From Thermomicrobiaceae bacterium (GTDB taxonomy: Bacteria; Chloroflexota; Chloroflexia; Thermomicrobiales; Thermomicrobiaceae): a stretch of 6,773 nt of DNA. The translations under genes and the position numbers were made by a program. Below, one piece after another: positions 1 through 5,202 of this stretch. How positions within the stretch are numbered: the first letter of the stretch is position 1; each line of letters begins with the position of its first letter. Under the pieces are notes generated by a model, which saw only the letters and a list, made by a program, of their open reading frames with translations, had not been told where the DNA came from and did no database searches. The stretch spans positions 1-6,773 of the forward strand of contig SKTL01000509.1 of the NCBI GenBank assembly GCA_007122555.1. The letters are read 5' to 3'.

Positions 1-1928
1 ATACGCCGTCGCGCCGGCTGCTCTATCAGATCATCGAGATCGAGGGCGGGCTGACCGGCCACGAGCTCGCCGCGAAGCTCGATACGGCGTTCGAGGCGAT
101 CCGGGACCCGCTGCGCACGCTTTACCGGGCCGGATTGCTCTTCGCCGAGCAGGCGGAGCTGGGCGTCGATGATCGCGGCGAGGCGCGGCTGCTGGCGGCG
201 AGAGAGATTGCCGGGCTGGCGAATCGCATCCGCCAGGAGCAGGGGCAGACCGACCCCGATCAATGCAATCTGACCGAGCTGCTGGATCGCCTGGACGAAG
301 CCGATCTGGCCGAGATCGCCAGCTCGCTCGGCTACACGGTTATCCCGGCGGTGGCGATCCGGGCGGACCTTATCGAGTACGTCCGGCCGCGCCTTTCCGA
401 TCCAGACCGGATCAACCGGACCCGTCGGGAGCTCGCCGGCCCGGCCGCCGAGCTTGCCGGCTGGCTGGATACGGTCGGCCGGAGCTATCCGGAGTCTGCC
501 CGATCGTCCCTGCAGTTCGACCACGAAACGTTGCGCGGGGCGATCTGGGATCTGGCGGCGTTCGGGCTGATCTGGCGGGGGTATGACGATCGCGGCAAGC
601 TGGAGATCGTTTTCCCGGCGGCAATTCGCGACCCGGCCCCGATCCCGAAAGCCCCGCCGCCGGAGCTGGAAGAGATCGACGCCGATCAGGTCGAGGAGCC
701 GGACTGGACCTTCCCGTACGCCGTCGCCTGGGATCTCTTGACGGTGTTGCGGGAATCGCAGATCGGTCGAACGCAGCCGCTGGCCCGGATGCTCCGAGAC
801 GGCGGGCACGGCCTGTCCGTATCGGCGAGCAACCGGCTGGCGGCGATGCTCTGGATGTCCGGCCGCAGCCGGGACCAGAGCGGCGCGTTGCCGACCGGTT
901 ACATCTGGTTCCTCTCGGCGCTGGCCACGGGCGAGGACTTGATCGATGATCGCGATCCGCCGGGATTGACTGACCACGTCCGGCCGTGGACACGACTCGA
1001 TTTCCCGACGCAGCAACAGCGACTGGTAACCAGCTGGCTGCACTGGTCGCACTGGTACGAGGCGCGGGGTCGGGATAGCGTAGAAGTCTGGGGAGCGCGC
1101 TGGGCCGATTTCCGCCGGTCGCTGGTTGAACAGCTCGCCAGTCTCAGCCCGGACCGCTGGTGCACGGTGGCGTCGTTTTCCGAGCGGTTCGCCGCCGAGC
1201 ATTCCGACGCGCTGGGAACGCAGTTCTCCGCGGCGTTGAACCGGGAGCATGTCGACGGATCACTGGAAGCTCGCCGGCGGGACGTGGTCCGGTTCGTGAC
1301 CGAGATGACGATGCTGACGGCCTGTGCCTGGCTGGGGCTGATCGAGACGGCTCGCTCCCGGCGACGAGGGTATGTCTTCCGGGTGACGGAGGTCGGACGC
1401 TGGGCGCTGGGGCAGGACGAGTTTGCGCCGGAGATTGAGCCGTTCGGGGATCACCCGATTGCCGTGCAGCCGAATTTCGACGTGCTGATGCTGCGACCCG
1501 AGTCTCGACTGGTCTGGGCGCTCTCCGGTTTTGCCGATCTGGTGGAGCTCGACCGGGTCAGCACGTTCCGGCTCAGCGAGGAATCGATCCACCGGGCGAT
1601 CGACGCCGGAGCGACGGTGGACCAGATTCTCAAGGCGCTGGTTCGCTATAGCGGCGAGGCGGTCCCGGAAAACGTGTCGGCGGATCTGCAGGAATGGGCG
1701 CGGAGCTATCGTCATGCCCGGATCGGCTGGGGCATGGTGATTCAGCTGAGTCATACCGCCGAACTGGAACGCCTCAGCGTCGAATTGAGCGAGCAGGGAT
1801 TGACCGTTGAGCCCTTGAGCGGGGATCGGCTGTTTATTCGGGTGGTGGATGAAGACCGTCGGGAGGCGACGGCCCGGGTGGTAAGGACGGTGTTGAAGGA
1901 TCTGGGGATAGCGGCGCGGTGGGGGTAG
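1..1928 (+). CDS. Helicase-associated wHTH protein with helicase conserved C-terminal (XPB/Ssl2-like) domain, 5' partial
   Basis: The frame is open from the first complete codon (position 3), so the start lies outside the window; about 641 residues are visible. Residues 4-48 look like a winged helix (GHELAAKLDTAF, then LRTLYRAGLLF). A second helical region covers about 235-285. Residues 487-600 match my memory of the Helicase_C_3 family: VQPNFDVLMLRPES, then FRLSEESIHRAIDAGATVDQIL, then a segment on a sheet-forming WGMVIQL core. Proteins of this kind in Actinobacteria and Chloroflexota are usually 600-800 aa and annotated as helicase-associated; some resemble the XPB N-terminal region. I see no Walker A (GxGKT) or DExH box in the visible part, so it may have no motor domain and act as a DNA-binding or partner protein. 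Function is inferred from family only. It ends in TAG, 6 bp from the convergent ureohydrolase stop. Confidence 0.8.
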   Translation, partial: TPSRRLLYQIIEIEGGLTGHELAAKLDTAFEAIRDPLRTLYRAGLLFAEQAELGVDDRGEARLLAAREIAGLANRIRQEQGQTDPDQCNLTELLDRLDEADLAEIASSLGYTVIPAVAIRADLIEYVRPRLSDPDRINRTRRELAGPAAELAGWLDTVGRSYPESARSSLQFDHETLRGAIWDLAAFGLIWRGYDDRGKLEIVFPAAIRDPAPIPKAPPPELEEIDADQVEEPDWTFPYAVAWDLLTVLRESQIGRTQPLARMLRDGGHGLSVSASNRLAAMLWMSGRSRDQSGALPTGYIWFLSALATGEDLIDDRDPPGLTDHVRPWTRLDFPTQQQRLVTSWLHWSHWYEARGRDSVEVWGARWADFRRSLVEQLASLSPDRWCTVASFSERFAAEHSDALGTQFSAALNREHVDGSLEARRRDVVRFVTEMTMLTACAWLGLIETARSRRRGYVFRVTEVGRWALGQDEFAPEIEPFGDHPIAVQPNFDVLMLRPESRLVWALSGFADLVELDRVSTFRLSEESIHRAIDAGATVDQILKALVRYSGEAVPENVSADLQEWARSYRHARIGWGMVIQLSHTAELERLSVELSEQGLTVEPLSGDRLFIRVVDEDRREATARVVRTVLKDLGIAARWG

Positions 1929-1942
1929 GCAGGCCTACCCCC
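1921..1942. terminator. Convergent-gene hairpin containing both stop codons
   Basis: GGGGGTAGG (1921-1929) pairs perfectly with CCTACCCCC (1934-1942) around a CAGG loop. The TAG stop of the upstream helicase-like gene (1926-1928) lies in one arm and the reverse-strand TAG of the ureohydrolase (1935-1937) lies at the start of the other. A 9-bp G+C-rich stem at a tail-to-tail junction fits a bidirectional terminator or a 3' end protector. No U-tract follows on either strand, so intrinsic termination is uncertain. Confidence 0.5.
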
Positions 1943-3071
1943 CCATCGTCGACTCCCCGCCCTCCGGCGGCTTGAGTTCCGGCATTTTGCCGATCTGGCC
2001 GGAGAGGACGACTTCCGCCAGGACGGACTGGATAACCCGCACGCCGAGGAGCGAGGTGATATCCGCCACGTCGTAGGGTGGTGCGACCTCGACCACTTCC
2101 AGCCCGGCAATGCCCTCCCGCGAGACCATGCGGATCATTTTCAGCAGCTCGCGCGGCAGGAAGCCCCCCGGTTCCGGGGTGCCGGTGCCCGGGGCGAAGG
2201 CCGGATCCATGCAGTCGATGTCGAAACTGATGAAGACTGCCTTGGCGTTCCGCCAGGCGATGTCCAGGGCATATTCGGCGACCTTGTCGATGCCGAACTG
2301 GTCTACATCTTCCAGCGTGATCACGGTCGCCCGGCGATCACGGGCGATCCGCAACCCGTCGCGGGAGCCTGTCCAGCCTCCGATGCCGATCTGCACCAGG
2401 TTTTGCGGCGGCGCGTTCGGGATGTTCGTCGCGTGGAAGAACGGCGTCCCGTGCATCCGCTCGTCCATGTTGAATTCGCTGAGATCGCTGTGGCGGTCGA
2501 AGTGGATGATGCCGATGTTGCCGTCGACGTATGGAGACATGCCCATGACGTCCGGATAGCCGATCGAGTGGTCGCCCCCCAGGACGACCGGAAAGACCGA
2601 GCGTTCAGTCAGGTAACCGATCGCTTTTGCTACCTGATCGAAACTCTTCTCGATATTCGCCGGAATGACGGAGACATCGCCGACATCGACCGCATTCAGT
2701 GTTTCAACGAGGTCGACGCCGATCTCGGGGTTGTAGCTGCTGCCGAGCGAGGAGATGCGTCGCATCGCTTCGGGTCCGAAGCGGGTGCCGGAGCGATAGG
2801 TCGTTCCGGTATCGAGCGGGACGCCGATGAAGGCGACATCCTGCCCGCCGAGCTCGCGCATGTCTTCCAGAAACGGCGCTCCGAGCATTCGACCAGAGTT
2901 GGAAAACCCGCCCCCGCTTCGATTGAACAGGGGGATCTTGCGATCACGGATTGACGCGGCTGATTCCAGGCCGTGTTCCAGAGCGGTTTCTGAGCGTTCG
3001 TCTCGTTTCGTGCTTGGCCACTGGACCGAACGGTCCATCGCCCAGGTTCCTTTGAGGTCCTCGTGTTTCAC
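1935..3071 (-). CDS. Ureohydrolase (arginase/agmatinase family), possibly guanidine-hydrolase-like
   Basis: A cytosolic binuclear-metal hydrolase that cleaves a guanidino compound to urea plus an amine, or to ammonia. The protein is 378 aa with the arginase fold. Visible metal-binding motifs are GGDHS (165-169, H168), FDRHSD (191-196; D192, H194, D196) and SFDID (282-286; D284, D286), all intact, so it should be active. E325/E328 lie in a conserved late EVVEV segment. The family usually reads DAHxD; here it is DRHSD, followed by DERMH (203-207), FHATN (212-216) and IGIGGW (228-233). From memory this pattern belongs to the branch containing cyanobacterial guanidine hydrolase, not to E. coli SpeB. 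About 60 extra N-terminal residues also fit that branch. The GTG start is chosen because GGAAGGG lies 6 nt upstream. No HypA/HypB-like nickel chaperones, which characterised guanidine hydrolases need, are in the window. Family is certain; agmatine, guanidine or another substrate is open. Confidence 0.93.
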   Translation of the reverse strand: MKHEDLKGTWAMDRSVQWPSTKRDERSETALEHGLESAASIRDRKIPLFNRSGGGFSNSGRMLGAPFLEDMRELGGQDVAFIGVPLDTGTTYRSGTRFGPEAMRRISSLGSSYNPEIGVDLVETLNAVDVGDVSVIPANIEKSFDQVAKAIGYLTERSVFPVVLGGDHSIGYPDVMGMSPYVDGNIGIIHFDRHSDLSEFNMDERMHGTPFFHATNIPNAPPQNLVQIGIGGWTGSRDGLRIARDRRATVITLEDVDQFGIDKVAEYALDIAWRNAKAVFISFDIDCMDPAFAPGTGTPEPGGFLPRELLKMIRMVSREGIAGLEVVEVAPPYDVADITSLLGVRVIQSVLAEVVLSGQIGKMPELKPPEGGESTMGG

Positions 3072-3077
3072 GGGCTG

Positions 3078-3084
3078 CCCTTCC
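3078..3084 (-). promoter_or_regulatory. Shine-Dalgarno site that fixes the ureohydrolase GTG start
   Basis: On the minus strand GGAAGGG is followed by 6 nt and then GTG at 3071. This supports the GTG over the internal ATG at residue 12. The same bases overlap one arm of an inverted repeat (3075-3081 with 3107-3113) that could mask them in RNA. Confidence 0.65.
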
Positions 3085-3111
3085 GTGACATCCGGCTGAT
3101 TCGGTGAGGGC

Positions 3112-3140
3112 AGTGTAACCGGAGCGAGCGCGTTTGGGAA
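3112..3140 (-). promoter_or_regulatory. Candidate sigma-70-type promoter for the ureohydrolase
   Basis: Read on the minus strand, TTCCCA (3140-3135) is separated by exactly 17 bp from TACACT (3117-3112); each hexamer matches consensus at 4 of 6 positions. Transcription would start near 3105 and give a leader of about 34 nt. The 81-bp spacer after the upstream gene leaves room for such a promoter, but read-through from that gene is equally possible. Confidence 0.4.
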
Positions 3141-3152
3141 ACACTGACGGGG

Positions 3153-3605
3153 CTAGTGACCCGTCGCCTCCTGGGCCGCCTTCTCCGAGATGATGAAGAG
3201 GAGCGCGCGAAAGGCGGCTTCTTCAGGATTTCGGGAGACGATGTTCGCCAGCGAGAAGCTCTGTTCGTTGAAACACATGCAGGCGAAATCTTCGGGGTAG
3301 CAGTCGATCACCACGGCGTGGGCCTCCTGGCGGAGCAGGTGGACAAGGCGGGTGAGGTTCGGAACGACTACTTCGCCCTCAGAGAGGTCGCCAGCCGGGT
3401 TTCCGGCCATCCGCATATCGTCCGGGATGCTTTCGCCGAGGATCCAGTCGCCGGGCGCTGGCGTTAGCTTTGAGGCGAATTCCTTGCCCTGTCCCCGGCA
3501 CAGACGCAGGTATGAGTAGGCGAATCCGTTGATGACCTCGTTGGGATCGCGCTTCCTGTCAGCCCCGAGGTCCGGGTTTGTGTGCATTCGAATCTGGGAA
3601 CTCAT
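3153..3605 (-). CDS. Small conserved-looking protein of unknown function
   Basis: I do not recognise this family. The preferred product is 150 aa from ATG at 3605, because GGAGAGG lies 9 nt upstream; a GTG six codons earlier (3623) has no usable ribosome site. The sequence is soluble, with no signal peptide or membrane segment. The first third is polar and holds an FAYSYLRLCRGQG stretch; the rest alternates likely strands and helices: VVPNLTRLVHLL (helix), HAVVIDCYPEDFACMCFN (strands, with three cysteines), then NPEEAAFRALLFIISEKAA, a final amphipathic helix. The last half resembles in layout the small alpha-beta 'ABA sandwich' proteins seen in phages, where a helix with PxxAA-x-RALL closes the sheet; this is weak. 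It lies 81 bp upstream of the ureohydrolase on the same strand, so co-transcription and a linked role are possible. It has no CxxC pair and is not HypA. Confidence 0.72.
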   Translation of the reverse strand: MSSQIRMHTNPDLGADRKRDPNEVINGFAYSYLRLCRGQGKEFASKLTPAPGDWILGESIPDDMRMAGNPAGDLSEGEVVVPNLTRLVHLLRQEAHAVVIDCYPEDFACMCFNEQSFSLANIVSRNPEEAAFRALLFIISEKAAQEATGH

Positions 3606-3614
3606 GCTCTCTGG

Positions 3615-3621
3615 CCTCTCC
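3615..3621 (-). promoter_or_regulatory. Shine-Dalgarno site deciding the start of the unknown gene
   Basis: GGAGAGG on the minus strand stands 9 nt before ATG at 3605. The in-frame GTG at 3623 would lie upstream of this site, so the shorter reading is preferred. Confidence 0.55.
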
Positions 3622-3685
3622 ACTCCAGGCTGCTTATGAAGGCGCCCGGACGACGGTTACTGTTTCCGCACAGGATGGTACCACT

Positions 3686-3707
3686 CCAGGTTATTCCGGA
3701 GACCTGG
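3686..3707. repeat. Dyad in the divergent intergenic region 3606-3836
   Basis: CCAGGT (3686-3691) and ACCTGG (3702-3707) form an inverted repeat around a 10-bp core that holds TCCGGA. The dyad lies about 80 bp upstream of the unknown minus-strand gene and about 130 bp upstream of the membrane protein, where an operator could sit. The remainder of this 231-bp stretch has no promoter I can defend: TTGACC at 3725 lacks a matching -10 hexamer. Confidence 0.3.
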
Positions 3708-3822
3708 GCATCGCCCGTGCGTGATTGACCCGACCGGTCTCGTCATCTTTCTCTGGCGGGAAGGCGGGCGCTCTGTTAGGTTTAGTGCGCCTGACCGGCA
3801 GGTTGACTGGATGACGTCTCAC

Positions 3823-3828
3823 AGGAGG
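3823..3828 (+). promoter_or_regulatory. Strong Shine-Dalgarno site supporting a TTG start
   Basis: A perfect AGGAGG is followed by 8 nt and TTG at 3837. There is no ATG or GTG at a workable distance in the frame, so this site is the main reason to accept the TTG start. Confidence 0.75.
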
Positions 3829-3836
3829 CAGGCTCG

Positions 3837-4325
3837 TTGCTGACAGATGTACGACTCTGGCTGCTGATCATTCTCAGCATCGCGATGCTCTTTACGATCG
3901 AAGCGATCGAGGAGTTCGTCGAAGGAAGCTGGCCACAGCTCAAGCGGCCGTACGATTTCTGGGGCACATTTGGCGAGCTTCGGAACCTCTGGATCGCGGT
4001 GGCGATGTTCGTGCTGCCCGGTCTGGTCCTGACGATCCTCAATCTGGCGATCCTGCTGATCCGCGATCTCCCGCACAGCAGCGTCCACGTACTCGGGACG
4101 ATCTTCGTGGTCGTCGGCTGGCTCGTGTTCCTGTTGACCGCGATCAACCTGGCGGGGATCGGAACCTATCTCCGAACCGTCGGGTTCGTCGTTCCGCTGG
4201 CGCTCCTGTTGATACTGGGCGTCGGCGATCTGCTGTTGCTGATTTCGCTCTTCGACATCTTCCCGGACGACCTTCGTTCGTTCCTGCCGTTTGATAACGG
4301 CGAGACGAACGGTCCCGACGTCTGA
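3837..4325 (+). CDS. Four-helix integral membrane protein of unknown function
   Basis: A 162-aa very hydrophobic protein with four predicted membrane helices at about residues 7-24, 51-75, 83-107 and 114-141. There is no cleavable signal peptide. The first loop (25-50) is the longest soluble part and carries aromatic residues and charges (SWPQLKRPYDFWGTFGELRN). The C-terminal tail (142-162) is acidic. The third and fourth helices hold few polar residues apart from D131 in helix 4, so nothing points to a transporter or enzyme site. I cannot name a family. The gene stands alone: divergent from the unknown gene upstream and tail-to-tail with rex, with 13 bp between stop codons. A shadow origin is unlikely given the perfect ribosome site and coherent helices. 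Confidence 0.75.
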   Translation: MLTDVRLWLLIILSIAMLFTIEAIEEFVEGSWPQLKRPYDFWGTFGELRNLWIAVAMFVLPGLVLTILNLAILLIRDLPHSSVHVLGTIFVVVGWLVFLLTAINLAGIGTYLRTVGFVVPLALLLILGVGDLLLLISLFDIFPDDLRSFLPFDNGETNGPDV

Positions 4326-4355
4326 GGATTTGCGACGCTCAGCGTCTGGGCTCAG
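4322..4355. terminator. Nested hairpin at the membrane-protein/rex convergent junction
   Basis: The inner stem GACGC (4334-4338) and GCGTC (4342-4346) has a 3-nt loop that is exactly the reverse-strand TGA stop of rex. An outer pair, CTGAG (4322-4326) with CTCAG (4351-4355), includes the TGA stop of the membrane-protein gene. No U-tract follows on either strand, so it is at best a weak bidirectional terminator. Confidence 0.4.
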
Positions 4356-5028
4356 TCATGCCTGGCAGCATAGAGGTATCGAAGACCGAATCCGGCGGTT
4401 GGCCCTCTGTATCCAGATAAAAGGAAAGACTCTGCAGCGCGCTGGTGGGATCGATCTCACGCACCCGCACGTGCGGCGGCACCCGGATGATCGCCGGAGC
4501 GTAGTTGAGAATCGCCTGGACTCCGCTATCGACCAGCCGATCCGCGACTGACTGCGAACTATCCGCCGGCACCGCGATGATCCCGATCCTGATTCCCATT
4601 TCGGGAATCACCTCGTGCATCGTCGCTTCGTCCATCACGACGACACCGTCGACCTGATCGCCAATGTGATCCGGGTTCCTGGCGAAGATTGCGGCGATCC
4701 GGAATGAATTGCTCTCGAAGCCGCGATAGTGGGCGATGGCCCGCCCGAGTTGTCCGAATCCGATCAGCGCCACATCCCAGCAGCGGTCGAGTTTCAGGAC
4801 ACGGGCGATGCCGTCGGCCAGCGTCTGAACGTCGTAGCCCTTGCCCTGTTTGCCGAAGCGGCCGAAGTAGGAGAAGTCACGGCGAATCTGCGCGGCGGTG
4901 ACCCCGATGTGGGCGCCGAGATCTTCCGATGAAACGCTTTCTATGCCGAGATCCTGCATCCGTCGCAACGTGCGCAGATAGACTGGTAGCCGACGAATGA
5001 CGATATCCGGAATCTCAGGTGAGCTCAT
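4339..5028 (-). CDS. rex: Redox-sensing transcriptional repressor Rex
   Basis: Rex is a homodimeric repressor that reads the NADH/NAD+ ratio: NADH binding releases it from operators of fermentative, respiratory and NADH-consuming genes. The 229-aa length is typical (about 205-250). An N-terminal winged helix spans about 6-60 and ends in the diagnostic signature AAQIRRDFSYFGRFGKQGKG (45-64). The Rossmann domain begins with IGFGQLG (89-95), the dinucleotide loop, and includes NYAPA (175-179). A C-terminal helix (195-205, SALQSLSFYL) is the usual domain-swapped element. ATG at 5028 is supported by GGGAGA 9 nt upstream. The gene stands 174 bp downstream of the XRE regulator on the same strand and tail-to-tail with the membrane protein. 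I do not see a canonical Rex operator (TTGTGAA-type inverted repeat) in the upstream spacer, so autoregulation is not supported by sequence. Confidence 0.96.
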   Translation of the reverse strand: MSSPEIPDIVIRRLPVYLRTLRRMQDLGIESVSSEDLGAHIGVTAAQIRRDFSYFGRFGKQGKGYDVQTLADGIARVLKLDRCWDVALIGFGQLGRAIAHYRGFESNSFRIAAIFARNPDHIGDQVDGVVVMDEATMHEVIPEMGIRIGIIAVPADSSQSVADRLVDSGVQAILNYAPAIIRVPPHVRVREIDPTSALQSLSFYLDTEGQPPDSVFDTSMLPGMTEPRR

Positions 5029-5055
5029 AGAGAAGCGTCTCCCGTTGATGAGTCA

Positions 5056-5072
5056 CAGTGCGCCGTGCACTG
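5056..5072. repeat. Perfect dyad in the rex leader
   Basis: CAGTGC (5056-5061) and GCACTG (5067-5072) flank a 5-bp spacer, 28 bp upstream of the rex start codon. A symmetric site here could be an operator or a leader hairpin. It does not match the known Rex consensus. Confidence 0.4.
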
Positions 5073-5100
5073 AACGGATGGAATATCGGTCTGACAGTAG

Positions 5101-5171
5101 CGGACCTGCCGCGAATCTGGTTATACGCAAGCGTTGCGAACGACGCCATGCTACCACCCGCGACAGGTCCG
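5101..5171. repeat. Long-range inverted repeat between the XRE gene and rex
   Basis: The arm at 5101-5113 (CGGACCTG, C, CGCG) is the reverse complement of 5159-5171 (CGCG, A, CAGGTCCG) at 12 of 13 positions, around a 45-nt loop. The loop holds a smaller inverted repeat, CGCAA-GCG-TTGCG (5126-5138), and on the minus strand a TATAAC hexamer (5125-5120) that could be the rex -10, though no good -35 stands at the right distance. It could be a structured RNA leader of rex, a pair of operator arms flanking the promoter, or a small terminal-inverted-repeat remnant; no target-site duplication is visible. Confidence 0.6.
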
Positions 5172-5202
5172 TACAAAACCGGCCATCTCGTTTTTGACGG
5201 TT

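Noticed and set aside
412..993. 193-codon minus-strand frame opposite the helicase-like gene
   Set aside because: Arg/Pro/Ser-rich composition is typical of a shadow frame in G+C-rich DNA.
2403..2954. 183-codon plus-strand frame opposite the ureohydrolase
   Set aside because: The minus-strand frame has all ureohydrolase metal motifs. The plus frame has no recognisable feature.
3072..3152. Possible guanidine riboswitch in the ureohydrolase leader
   Set aside because: No paired ACGR-loop hairpins and none of the ykkC core motifs I know are visible.
3725..3730. TTGACC as a -35 box for the membrane protein
   Set aside because: No -10-like hexamer at 16-18 bp; the best candidate downstream matches at only two or three positions.
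5029..5202. Canonical Rex operator upstream of rex
   Set aside because: I searched both strands for TTGTGAA/TTCACAA-type inverted repeats and found none.
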